Source: Sphagnum compactum
Taxonomy: Eukaryota; Bryophyta; Sphagnopsida; Sphagnales
Reading direction: 5' to 3'
DNA length: 64,000 nucleotides
Assembly: GCA_965153455.1 (NCBI GenBank)
Contig: OZ234498.1
Location: 19,530,001 to 19,594,000 of the forward strand
The notes beneath the pieces were generated by a model. The model did not search any database, was not told the origin of the DNA, and was given only the letters and a program-made list of their open reading frames with translations. Positions 13,114-24,874 of this stretch are shown here, in pieces; positions within the stretch are counted from its first letter, which is position 1; each line of letters opens with the position of its first letter. The translations under genes and the position numbers were made by a program.

Positions 13114-16100
13114 GATAGTCAATCAGAGCTCCAAGATGAGGAAGAGGAAGATGAGGAGAGTTGCTGGGAAGATGAACAGCTGAGAAGGGAAAAGGGTTCG
13201 GAAAGAGGGCAGAGGATTCTTCTGCAAATAGAAGAGTGAGGTTAGAGCCAGGGGCACTTTCCAAACCAAGGAGATTTTAGGACTGGGTTTGTTGCAACTG
13301 GATATTGCACCACCCATGCCTGCTGGCAGTGGAGGTTGGGGCTTTGGCAGGGGTAGTAAGTATGGAGGCTCTTTCAATTGCACATCAGGCTGCATCAGCT
13401 CTGCAAATTCTCCAAGAAAATGCACACAGATTACAGGTATACTCATGCACGCAACACACCCACACACTCACAATCACAATCTCTGTCATGTGTCTTTCTT
13501 ACTGCCAAACCACATCTCTCACCAAGGTTCTCTTGCAAGACTGGTATATGCTGTGGGTGGGAAGTAAGGTGGTCTACATTGCAGATTCATTGTGTTACAG
13601 ACATGGATCACTTCAAAGTTTGACTCAGTTTGATCGTGTTTCACTTTTGTTATTGTGAGACACTTTGTTCGGTGCATTCCTTCTTCAGTTCATGTGGTAT
13701 CTTGTAGACCAAACATATGAATGCATACATCTCAATAGAACCTTGGTCTGCTCTTCTGTGAATCATTGACTTGGAAGTCTCATATGACAACAAGCAAGAC
13801 ACTAGGCTCCATTAATGCAGTCACACCTAACAAGGTTTGGGGCTTGAGGATTGGCAGGAAGCCCATGAGATGACAAAGAATAGTCTTTTCAGGACCAATG
13901 AGTCACTCTCTTCATCACTCGCAGCAGTGGCGTCACTTGAAAGATCACTGGCAGGTGCAAATGAGAAGTATCTTTACATGCAAGAACTTTGTGATTATGT
14001 TTCTGTTTTATGTGAATTCCTGCAGGTGAGACACTTTGTCCCCTCTGGCATCCTCCAAGGTTCTCTGTTTGGGGGGAGTGATGAGTGTTAGGCACACCCT
14101 GCTCACAATCCACCCAATAAAGGGATTCAATTGCAGGGGCAGTGAGGAATTGAGGCATTTGAATTACCTCTTCCATGTAGACATGAGAGGACTTGCTGGA
14201 CTCAAGCTTATAGTCAATGTTGTCTCCCACAAGGGCAGTATACACTGAGGGGACACTGATGTCATCAGGGTACTTATTATGCATGGAGACGTGGCTTAGA
14301 TGCTTGTTTTCATTCATGACAGGATAAAGGACCCATAATCAAGGAACTGCAGGAGGCAATGCAAAGGCTTCGTGAAGAGCGTGCCAATGCTCTTTTGGAG
14401 AGGTGTGCTGCTGATAATGCTAATGAACTGACTGAAGTAGAAGCTGCTGTAAATGCTGCTAAAGCGGCATTTGCCAGGGGGGCAGGCACTGCCACTACAA
14501 CAGCTGCAGCTGCATCTGCTGTCAAAGATGGAACCAGTACCATCTCAAAGCATGATGAGTTTGGATGTGATGTAAACCTCCAGAAATGTCTGGAAACCAA
14601 ACAACAAGCACAGGCCCATGACCGCCGGCTGAAGTGAGCAGCAGAGCGAAGAATGGCATCTACCCAGGCACTAAACAGGGAGGCTGCCAGTGCAGGGGTA
14701 AGACAATAAGTGGTCTAGGCTTAACTGGACTGCGTATACTTTGCAGCTATCAATATGCTTATAGAGTGTATATGGTGATTATGGGTTGCCAAGATGTGAT
14801 GGGTGGGCACAGAGCCATCTGGATTCTAGAGTTAGTAGTTTTTGTGTGGCAATTGCAGTAATATGGAGCTTTTACTTGATCTGTGTGTGTGCATAGTTTG
14901 CAGAGAATAGAAGGAGAGTCTAGTAGTGAGGAAAGTGAAAGTGAGGAAAGAGCATACAAGTCTGGACGACAAGAAATTTTACAGACAGCAGAAAGAGTGT
15001 TTGGAGATGCTTCAATTAGGAAATGTAAAGCAAAGACTGGAGGCCTGGAAACGAGATCATGGTCCAGCTTACCAGGATGCCTATATGTCCCTCAGTGCTC
15101 CAGCTGTCTTTGGACCCTATGTCTGCCTTGAGCTCCTGCATTGGGATCCTCTGTATGGTAATGCTGGACTTGACAACATGCAATGGTAAGCATCTCTATT
15201 TAGGTCTGCATTAGTTTGCTTTGGTGTGCAGACTTAATCTGAAATTAGTGAAGGATTGAAGAATACTTGCAGATGACATGTATTCTGGCAAGTGGGATTG
15301 AGTTCTTACATCAGTTTGTCATCACTCTTTTTTATGAAGTGATTTCGTTTATAAGATCCCCCATACCCCTCTTCATTACAGCAAATGTGTGACTAGATTA
15401 GTTTGAGGATAATGTTGACACTTTTGTACCAATTTGAGGCAGGTTCATGCTTCTTTTTGACTATGGAATGCAAGTCAATGGCAAGAAAATCGAGGAGGAA
15501 GATGCTGACATAAATCTGATACCAGAGCTAGTGGAAAAAGTGGCACTTCCTGTCCTCCACCATGAGATAGCACACTGCTGGGATGCCTTGAGCATGGAAC
15601 GAAGCAAACATGCCATTGCAGCTTTCCAGGAGATGCTCATTTATGTTGATGTCTCAAGAGAGTCCCTGCATGAGCTGCTTGCTGCAGCTCGTGCATGCAT
15701 GGCTGAAGCAGTCTTGGCAGTAGAGGTAGTGAATATGCTGTAGGTCCTCCCCCTCATTGCTCTCTTGCTGCTCTGTGGGAGGTCAGGAAACAGTTGGAGA
15801 GTTGTGTGCAAAATTAAGGAGAATGTTTCAGTTATTGCAGAATGTCCAACTTGTGGACAAGAATCAGTGGGTCATTGAGGTCTCAAAGGAATCAACTAGG
15901 GGGGAAAATAAACAGTGTTCACTTTTAGATGCTGGTTTGTTGTTCTTCCACCAAGACTATTTGCAAGTATTAGCTGCACTGGAGTTTGCCTCAGAAGTCT
16001 AAAGGTTATCTTCCAACCTGTAGTCTTGCTGGAGTGTTAGATTTGGGGTTGATGGTTGGATTTGCAGCATGGGAAGCAGTAATGAAGGGCAAAATAAAGC

Positions 16101-16974
16101 TGGAATGGGCCAAGTGCGTCAGAGGCCAGTGAGCAGTCTGAGACCAGAAAAAAAGGGTTGGACAACCAAATTTCAGGCATCATGTGCTTTATAATCAGTT
16201 TTTTGTGGCCCCAAATGTCCACCTAAACTGTCTTGTTGTGTGTGTGCTGGCATAACAATGGAAAAGTTGCCATCTTGGAGTCTTCAAGTGACAACTGCAG
16301 TTCCTCGAGCAGGGCAACCGGCAGCCCAGCAATTTGGAACCTCAGTACGCTTGCTGCGAAACCTTGGGTTATGGAAGGACATTTTGGTCATGCCTGTTCT
16401 AGAACATTTAGCACTAGATCAGCTGCTGTCAGGCAAGATCTTGGTCCATCTGCAAGTATTGTTGCCCACAGTTCATGATGCCGTCATCCGCACTGAACGT
16501 GTACTGTCAGCTCTCTCTGCTGTCTCGGTTGGAGGAAGATCTGCTGAACTCAGGTAGGGTTCAAGTGGAACCTTGTGTCTACTCCATTGTGCAACTCTTG
16601 AATTTTTCTCCTGTGGCATGAACCCTTGATGTAACAGTCGACCATGTCTATCTGTTTTCCAGCATCACTGATTCAGCTTCCCTGTTGCTTTTTGCACAGG
16701 ATTTTGCACACAAAAACTCTTGTGGGTTTCAACCTGCAGATTCTCCTGTGTTCTCTTCTCTAATTCTAGGTTTGTCTGTGGGATGTGCAAACAAAAGTTG
16801 GCACCATTCATTGAGTACCTGATGAGCCTCACTACAGTCATAGAGAAGAGACATGATGGTGGGGCAAGCAGTGAGGACACCATGGGCCTAGTGAATCGTT
16901 TGCTTGTGGAAGTTAATGAGTACGATCGGGCCCGACACTTGAGCAAAATTTTCCAGTTGAAAGAAGCATTGTAG
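13114..16974 (+). pseudogene. ILP1: ILP1/GCFC-type (PAXBP1-like) gene with premature stop and frameshift
   Basis: Matches the plant INCREASED LEVEL OF POLYPLOIDY1 / GC-rich sequence DNA-binding factor family, nuclear proteins tied to transcription and splicing. Recognisable exons: acidic N-terminal part about 13114-13235; 13351-13436 (LSIAHQAASALQILQEN); 13858-14025 (DYVSVLCEFLQ); 14323-14697 (TEVEAAVNAAK, DEFGCDVNLQK); 14904-15185 (YKSGRQEILQTAERVFGDAS, then DAYMSLSAPAVFGPYV); 15443-15725 (LVEKVALPVLHHEIAHCWD); 16267-16553 (FGTSVRLLRN, VHDAVIRTERV); 16770-16974, ending FQLKEAL. Damage: an in-frame TGA at 14635-14637; a frameshift near 15012-15015, where GDAS is followed by QLGNVKQRLEAW in another frame; a poor acceptor (GAAAAG) at 16266. 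The N-terminal exon also drifts out of frame after WEDEQLRRE. The last three exons are open. A sequencing error could explain one lesion but hardly all. Confidence 0.82.
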
Positions 16975-18551
16975 TTCATGCTCATTATTTTTGTTTTCTC
17001 TATGGGCCTTGTCACCTTTAATGCATTCATGACTAATAATGCAAGCAGTTTGAGGACAACAAAGCCCTTTTTTGTATTCAAGAGCTTAACCAACAGCACT
17101 GAAAATATTAGGTAACACCCAGAGACAGGTTCTCTGGTGATTTATTCAGTAGCATTTTAGGGTTCAATCACAAAATTGGTAATAGCTTGAACTGATGAAA
17201 CAAGCTCTCACATCTGTCAAAGCCATGATTACACCTTATTTTTCCATTTGGCAGCCCAGTATTGTAGCCATTCAAAGACTTCACTAGAGGGGTGGAGATG
17301 CAGTGACTTCATTGTGCGAGCACAATTTTACAGATGGCTCTATAATAGGGGAAGACAAAAAAAGATTTCAGGATTCTGTACAGGTACAGCCAAAAACATG
17401 AAGGACTTCAACCAAGCAGCCAGCAAATGGTACAAAACTGTTGTGTACCAGGAACGAGTGTGGTTCTGTGTTAGGAGCCAATTTTTTGGAATTGATCAAA
17501 TGTGAAGGAGACAGATATGGTTCTGATGTTCTGATGGAACCTCACTATTGAGATTCGTGATTTGCAGTGCATTAACTCTTTGTTCTGGGATTTTGAGTGC
17601 TGTAGTCCAATTCGGTCTGGTGCATGAATTTGTTTTTTGCAGCACATTTTCTCTTTGTTTTGGATTTTGGGTGCTGGAGTCCAATTTGGTCTGGTGAATG
17701 ATTTTGTTTTCTTGCAGAGAGAGCATCTGAGTGGATGCTCTCTCTCTCTCTTGGGGCACATGATCTCAGTTTCTTTTGAAAGCAAAGTGAAAGGTCCTTA
17801 ACTTCTTTGATCCTCATCACAGTTTTGTTTGAAAACAAAGTGAAAGAAGAAGATGATGGTCCATGAATGCATGGAGATCCTGTCATTGGAGCAGCAATTC
17901 AAAGATGTCATCAATCATGCAGATCAGATACAAGTAATTCAAAGCTGTTATATGAATGATCATGCAGAGATTAAAACAGATTAAGATTGCCATTAGAGAT
18001 CAATGTGGTGCACATGAGCTCCTCTAGCATGTACTCATGTGTGGGACTAGCTAGTTTTGTGCTAGATAAGCGTGTAGCATGTGTGCAAGGACTAGTTTTT
18101 ATGCAAGGATTTGGTGGTGGTGGTGGTGGTGGGATGGCGGAATCTCGGACCAACCTCACACCTACCTGGAGCTGGTGGGTGCACATTAAAAGAGAAAAAA
18201 GAATCCAAGCTCTGGTACCAGCTGCTTCATGTTTCAAGGGAGATAGATCACCCACCAGCTGCCAACCACTGGAAAGAATAGAATATTCTTCATACCCAAC
18301 TGCCGCAGTGGATCATCACGCGATTCACAATTTTTTTTGAACATTCATTCCCCGCGGGAATCTTGAAGGGCCGCCTATAATGTTTTAAGAACCCTCTCAA
18401 GATTGTGTGTGCAGCAGCAGCAGTCGCTGAATGTTTTGTATGTATGCAACAGTAGATGATCTTTACAGTGTGATCTTCTTGTTGCACACTTCTTACATGT
18501 AATTTCAAGCTTGTTGCACATTTGGAAGAACTGCAGCTGCAGTCGAAAAAC
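16975..18551. other. Intergenic / leader of the pectate-lyase-like gene; contains a 75-bp tandem duplication and a GGT run
   Basis: No gene is supported. Two tandem units at about 17564-17638 and 17639-17714 share AGTCCAATTYGGTCTGGTG and both end in a T-rich tract plus TTGCAG. A GGT microsatellite lies at about 18112-18132. The last few hundred bases probably hold the promoter and 5' leader of the gene at 18552. Confidence 0.5.
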
Positions 18552-21500
18552 ATGAACAAGAATATGCAGTACCTGTTGGTATCGACTCATCATGCTGTGC
18601 CGAGGAATATCACCCACGTCGTTGCTCTACTGATCATGTGGGTAACGACGTTTGTGCTTGGCGTGGTTTTCAATATGTCAGGCGGCCTGATGAGATCCGC
18701 TGTTGCTGCAGAAGCTCATGATCATGAGGATCCGCGACTGGAGTCTGAATCGAAGAAATTGATATTCGAGACCCAAGAGATGAAGCTCCAGTTCACTGCA
18801 GACCTGCGAAAGGTCATACAGAAGTTTCAGATGATCAATGTGGAAGCGGGTGGCGCGGAGGAGGAGAAGGTTAGTGATGAGGTGAGTGAATATTGTCATG
18901 CACAACTACATGCCGCGTTCGCTGCAGTCGACAGGCTTGAAGCTGCTCAGGATCTATCGCGGGCAAACCAGGCGGAAGCTCTAAAGCTGGTGGACAGAGC
19001 GCATCAATCCGTATCTAACTGCCGCCAATCTCTAATTCTCTCCGCCTCTCACCACCCCAATACCGTAAGCTTGCTGTTGAACCATCCATGCATAAGATGA
19101 TGAAAGTGATCTGTTGTTCCGATGGTCATGAAGCTCAGCTGTCTCGATCGATCGATCGACCCCATTCCCCATTGCAGCCACCGATCATGAGCTGGGATCG
19201 GCTGTCGGTTAAAGGCTAAATGTTTGTCCTAGATGTTCCTGGAACCCTTGTCGGGAATCAAGCTCTCTCCAGCAATTAGCCAGATGCAGATCATGCTCTG
19301 GCTAGCTCATGTGGTTTTGTTGTCTACTGCAGGTTCACCACAACACAAACGACACTGGAGGAGACGAGGACGACGCGGATAATTGGACACGTAGTACTCC
19401 CGTACTGCTGCAAATCCAAGCAGCTAGGAATTACTTGTATTGGCTTGCAAATCATGAGAGTGACAACAACGCATCTTGGAAGTATAATCACAATTCCCAC
19501 TCCATGCCAGCAGCTGATGCTGCTGCAGGCTCTCAATGTAAGACCTGCATTTTCCCTCCTCATGCTCTAAATCCTTGTCTGTCGGGTGTGCTGTTGTGCT
19601 TCCAAAAAACAAAAAAAAAATTTCCTTTTTCTAAAGTACTGATCCATGATGTGCACGCAAATATTTCAGTAGCTCAGGAAGATGATAATAGAAGCAATGG
19701 TAGACAACAGTACTCGAGCCTAAGCGTGACCAGCGGCTGCACGGTGGTAGACGGAACAACATGCCAGTATTCCGGTTGTGCGCAAGGGACAGGGCTTGCT
19801 GCGTGTGCAATTGGGTATGCATCAGGAGTAACAGGAGGAGGAGGAGGCAGTCATGGCAAGAGCTATGTCGTGGTTTCTGATGAGGACAATGTTAAGAATC
19901 CTCCGCACGGCTCTCTACGCTATGGCGTTAACTTGGGTGGTGGCTCAAGCTCAGGCTCAGGAGCTGGTGGTGTCTGGATAACCTTCGCTCGTGATATGAT
20001 CATTGTTCTCAAGGACATGCTGTGGATCCGCAGTGCAACCACCATAGATGGCCGTGGCTATAATGTCACAATCACAAGTACTACTGCTGCTACAATTGCT
20101 GCATAGAAGAATAGAATCAACAGATTGTCAATTCTAATCACTATTCTATACTCCAAGTTTGATCTCACGTGTTTCATCAAATATACAAACAAGGAATGTC
20201 CTGTCCTGTGCTGTTGGTGTTGTTGGAGCAATCTGGAAACTGATTAGCCACTTGGGGATGAATTGGGTGGTTTTTGGATTTTGATCATCATCATCAGGCA
20301 AATGCATTGTTTTGAGTGGCGTTAGCAATGTGATACTGCACAACTTCCAAGTGAATGGAGTGGGAGAGAGTGATACTGTGCATATCTTTGCGGATTCTAG
20401 CCGTGTGTGGGTGGACCATCTCACATCCTTCGATGCAAAACTGGGCCTGGTGTCTGTTCTCCAAGGCTCAACTGATGTCACCATCTCCAATTCCGATCTC
20501 ATGAACTCCAATTTCAACATGTTGCTTGGAGCTTCAGATGCTGACAAACAAGATCAAAACATGAGAGTCACAATCTTCCGGAATTGGTTCAAGGATTCCA
20601 TGCAACGCATGCCTCATTGCAGGTATGATGTACACACATACATACATACATACATTCAAGAAGCAGCTCAATCATATTATTACTATTATTCTTATTCTTA
20701 TTATTATATATAAAATATCCCAATTGCAAAATCTTCTTATTCCTCTACCCTTAATATTTTCACATCAATTTCACTATTCAAAACTTGGGTGAATGTGGAT
20801 CTTATTCATGGTTGGGGGGGCTCACAAAGGATAAAAATTATATAAAGAAACTAAAAAAAAAAAAAAAAAAATTTAATAATTATCGTCATATTACCACCTT
20901 GGTGGCTTTGGCACAAATTATATGATTTCTAGAAATTCTGAAATTTTCAAATTTTTTCTTTTCTCAAAAGAATCTCTCTTTTTTTTTTTGGTGAAGGAAA
21001 ATTGAGGAATCTTTTTGGAATATTTGAGGATATGTTCTTCTTGGGAAATGGAATCTTTCAAATTTTAAATTAATTATTCAGCAAACATGTGTTAGAGTTG
21101 CCCCTACACTACTACAATAGTAAAAAACTTGTCAACTTTGGGTTTTTGTTTTATATATCACAATATAGTTATGGTGAATTGTTGTATGTTTCCAATTACA
21201 ATGATGTCATGTAAATAAATTATGAAAATATCTACTTGAATAGATTAGATATCATATAAAAATGTTCTAGAATAATATGAGTTTTTCAAAATAACTATAA
21301 TATTAGTTGTTATTGTTTTGTTGGCCTTGCATACTACCAAGGCCCTTAAGGATATTGTGTTTAGATTCATTATAGAGTATAATAGCTTAAGGGATTTTTA
21401 TAGGCCCCTAGGTGGTAATAATAGGTCTATTTTGATATAAGGATTTTTGAAAGATAATAATTTTGGCTTGTGTTGAAACTTGAGATCAGTTATAGAGTTA

Positions 21501-22131
21501 CCATATCTTGAAGGATTTTGGTTTCTTAAAGATTTTGGTTTTTTGAAGATTATATTTTGGTTTCTTGAAGATTTTGGTTTTTGAAGATTATATTTTTTTG
21601 CATGGTGAAATATTTGAGTTTCCATAATTCTTCTTATTTTGTCTTACAATACTTTTTAATGTAAATGGTAAGGCCACACATTGTGACACACTCCTTGTTT
21701 GTTTGTGATGGTTTTTGGGGTGGATGTTGTTTGTATACAGATGGGGCAAATGCCATGTGATCAACAATCTGTACACAAATTGGGGATATTATGCACTAGG
21801 AGCTCGTGTTCATGCCAAGATTATCTCAGAAAGTAATGTGTTTGTGCCCTCGAGACGAATGGAAGTCACACCGTGGTTCAAGGGAGCTGGACCCGACTTC
21901 GATCAAAGTGCTTCCATCATAAGCTTGAACGATCTTTTAACAAATGGTTGCACCTTTCATCAATCCTTAGTTTACAATCCTTCAATGTCCATGCACCCAT
22001 CTTATCCCCCTAACGCTCGCTATCCCCCAATCACACCTACATCACAATTGTCATCGCTTGTGAAAACTTGTTCGGGTGCCCTCTTTGGCCCACAACTCAA
22101 GCTTTGCCTTTCTCATTCTCGCACAAACTGA
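18552..22131 (+). CDS. Pectate-lyase-like protein (PL1 fold) with anchor/coiled-coil N-terminal extension (5 exons, 613 aa)
   Basis: Exons 18552-19064, 19333-19537, 19670-20077, 20298-20622 and 21741-22131 have GT-AG borders and consistent phases. Pectate lyases cleave de-esterified homogalacturonan in the wall by beta-elimination and need Ca2+. PL1 landmarks: GLAACAIGYASG, SYVVVSDEDN, GSLRYGVN, TIDGRGYNVTI, SDTVHIF, WVDH, RMPHCRWGKCHVINN and YYALGARV. D401 (first Ca ligand) and the catalytic-type Arg in RMPHCR (R479, with R484) are present. The usual DGxxD calcium motif reads LGLVS (424-428), and the conserved GHSD is GASD. The first 300 residues are unusual: a hydrophobic segment at about 20-40 (signal anchor or signal peptide) and a charged, heptad-like region at about 55-165. 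Start chosen at the first ATG in the open frame; a second ATG is at 18564. The loop before D401 is shorter than in typical plant members. Family call is firm; catalysis is doubtful. Confidence 0.88.
20880..21070 (+). repeat. Dispersed repeat copy inside intron 4 of the pectate-lyase-like gene
   Basis: The text around AATTCTGAAATTTTCAA, GGTGAAGG and TTTTGGAATATTTG recurs on the same strand at about 57035-57190. It recurs more weakly at 54870-55020, with the matching head CACCTTGGTGGCTTTG against TACCTTGGCAGCTTTG. Judged by eye. Confidence 0.65.
21309..21700 (+). repeat. Dispersed ~390-bp repeat in intron 4; inverted copy at 56.5-56.8 kb
   Basis: Read forward, this stretch matches the reverse complement of about 56497-56820 along nearly its whole length. 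Shared landmarks in order: GTTGGCC-TGC, TTAGATTCATTATAGAGTA, AGCTTAAGGGATTTT, TAATAATAGGTCTATTTT, GAGTTTCCATAATTCTTCTT, TAAATGG-AAGGCCACA and TGTGACACAC. The rest of the 1.1-kb intron is AT-rich filler. Confidence 0.8.
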
Positions 22132-24269
22132 TGTAGAACTCTCACTCCACCATGTTTGCAACTCTACTAGTTTGCTTTGATTTGGCATGATATGGCAAAC
22201 TAAGGTCCAAATTGTCACTCAAATTGGTCCCCAATAGGGTATAGTTTAATGCCCCCCACTTCCAACTTATTCTCAAACCAGCTAGTGTTCTTTTTTAGGA
22301 TTTTATTTATTTTTAAATGTAGCCTAAGTGGCAATTGTCAATAGGAAGATGTTAAAAAAATTGGTGATCATCAATAAAAAGATTTGGCCAAATCTAGCTA
22401 TGGACCAAATATGAAGCACAAATTTATAGTCATCCTTTTATTTTTTGGCTACTTATTTACTTGAAGTAAATATGGCCATCTAGAGATTTTTCCTACTTTT
22501 GCTGACTTCTCAGTGTTGAAATGCCTAAAAATAACTTCACTTTCAGATTTCTCATTTGAATTTTGCCAAAAAAAAAACACACTAGCTCCAACGAGCAATA
22601 ATCTTTTTTTCAAATTTTTTATGTTGTGTCATTGGCTAACATCCTAAGAGGGATTTGGCATTAAATGGCGACAAGTTTCAAGAACGTCTAAGTGGTTTTA
22701 TATATATATATTCAAAATGCTACCAAAATCCAATTGAAGTCCACATGTGGCAACCAAAAAAATAAATCATGGGTGCAAACACAATAAAAGGATCCATGGG
22801 CTACACGATTAAAATTCTTTCCAAAGATTGTATTTGACACATGGCATACTTCTGTTGGTTAATTTTCTTAATTTTTTCATTTTTCATACCTAGTTTACAG
22901 TTATGTTTTGAATATAATTACTTTTTACTATATCTTGGTCTATATCATTTATATATAATGCATCCACACTTTAAATAACACAAAAAAGAATAACTTTTGT
23001 TAAAGACACATTTTCAAAATTCATAATTTTTAGGTCAAAAACACATTTTAAACAAATATGTTCAAATGTGTTTAAAAATGAATTTTCCCATTTTCAAGTG
23101 CTTTTGCTTTTATAATCATCAATGTTAAGGTCCTTTTCAATTATGAAAAGGAATGGTGCACATTTGATAAGGAAAATAAACGTTTGAAAAGAAAAACCAT
23201 TGTCTCAATTGCTTTGAACATGCAAAAGGAATCTTGAAACATCATCAATTTGCATCAAGTTTTGAGCAATGAAACTTTAGAAGTAATGAAACTTAAAAAG
23301 GAAAAGAAATTGAAAATCCAATTTATTATTCTCTTCTCATGATTTTCAAATATAAACTTACATATTTAAGCATTTGTTACACACTTTGTGGCTCCTTTTA
23401 TTGTGTTTGCACCCACATGGAGACTTTTTATTCAAAATCTAGCAATTGTTTTCACAAAAATGAAAATATTACAAAAGAATATTCTTTTTTTTGCTTGGGC
23501 ACATCTTGTTTGAAATTTTTCATACAAGAAAAAAATTCATTTCAACTTGCAAGATTGATACCTTGTTGAACATTTATGCTCATATACAACCACCCACCAA
23601 TTGTAAGAGTTAGCAAAATGATGAAACCTTGCCAAAATTTATAAAGCCAAAGCACCCAAGGGAATGTGAGAATGAGGAACTAAAGGAAAGGACCAAAACC
23701 AAGCCAAAAAATAGAAACCTTCGATATTATATAAGCACATGTCTTTGTTTTAAAGGCAAAAGGTGCAATTATCCTTGTGTGTTCCCTTAGACTATTTGGC
23801 TTGTGACCCATCTAATGTGACTACCTAACATCTTTTTGTTGTTCTCACAGTAGTGTCTCATCCTCCCCCCTTGGGGTGGTGTAGCCAAACATAGGGAGAC
23901 TAGGGCCACATGTGCAATGGTTTTTAATAGGTGGTTAGAATGAATTTTAAGCAAAACATTTTTTTTGAATGCAAAGGTGTGCAACAACTTTTATTTAATT
24001 CAAACCCCTTGTTTAACAATCCTTCTTTAAAAAACTCTCAGGTTTTGGTCTCACCTCCATCATGTCGATTTGGGCGAAATCTTGCCCTATGGCATGCTAA
24101 GGAATATGCCCATGCTACTATGATTATTGTTTCCTTTGCCTTAGCCCTAACCTAAACCCCAAATTTCAAAGACCATTGGCGTTTTGTAAACACTTCACCA
24201 TTCGAATCTATCTACTCATTGTTCAAATGCCTTGGTGAATTTTCAATTCGATTTGGACTTGGAATTTTC
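22132..24269. other. Intergenic, AT-rich, no gene seen
   Basis: No frame here carries recognisable domains. A GATTTGGCCAAATCTAGCTA segment near 22380-22480 resembles the dispersed repeat at 36500-36690. The stretch at 23930-24160 may be the eroded 5' part of the downstream LINE, but I could not establish that. Confidence 0.45.
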
Positions 24270-24773
24270 CCTGGATTCCTTTAAATTAGCTTTCATTTTA
24301 TCTCTACGTCTTTCAACTAGTGGTCCTTCAAGTATGGTTTTTGAACACTTACAAGACATTTTTTTATTCCAAGGACTAAGCCGATAACTTCATCCGACTG
24401 TTCTAGGTGAGCTCCCATGTCATTATAAGTCATATCTTAAAGTCCATCTCTTGGGCTCTTAATGCTACCAAGCTTTTGGTTTTGGTCAAACCTTTTAAAG
24501 GCATTTGGCCGATTATAGTGGGTGAACTCCTATATTAGTTGTTGAACAAAACCTTACGTTTGTAATTTCATGATGTTTTCTCTATTCATTTGTTGTTTCA
24601 TCAATTTGGAGTGGTAATCAAAGGTGGGTGTGAGGTGGTGGTTTGTGGTGTCCAAGTTGTTTCAGACTTCCATCCTAATTGGGTGGCGTTAGAAATGGAT
24701 GTCACAAATGTTTTCAACACCATCTCTTGGAGAGCCATCTTTCAAAAACTTCACACCACAAGATGCCACATCA

Positions 24774-24874
24774 ACTTTTCCCTTTTGTTTAGTCCTTCTA
24801 TGTTTAATACGTTTCCATTTTTTTTAACCACCATTTTCCTTTAGGAGAGTTTTCCATCATCCATTCTTCGGTGA
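24774..24874 (+). repeat. Left copy of a ~100-bp direct duplication flanking the nested insertion
   Basis: TTTCCCTTTTGTTTAGTCCT through CCATCATCCATTCTTCGGTGA recurs, with about 90% identity by eye, at 26804-26904. Reading the LINE from this copy alone or from the right copy alone gives the same stretch of element, so the sequence was duplicated when, or after, the insert arrived. Confidence 0.85.

Noticed and set aside
14310-14600. Minus-strand Ala/Ser-rich open frame
   Set aside because: Complementary shadow of the Ala-rich ILP1 exon on the plus strand.
15757-16002. 81-codon open frame between two ILP1 exons
   Set aside because: Lies inside an intron (15726-16266) and has no family similarity.
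17248-17505. 85-codon open frame after ILP1
   Set aside because: Starts at a non-ATG codon and has no recognisable content or splice context.
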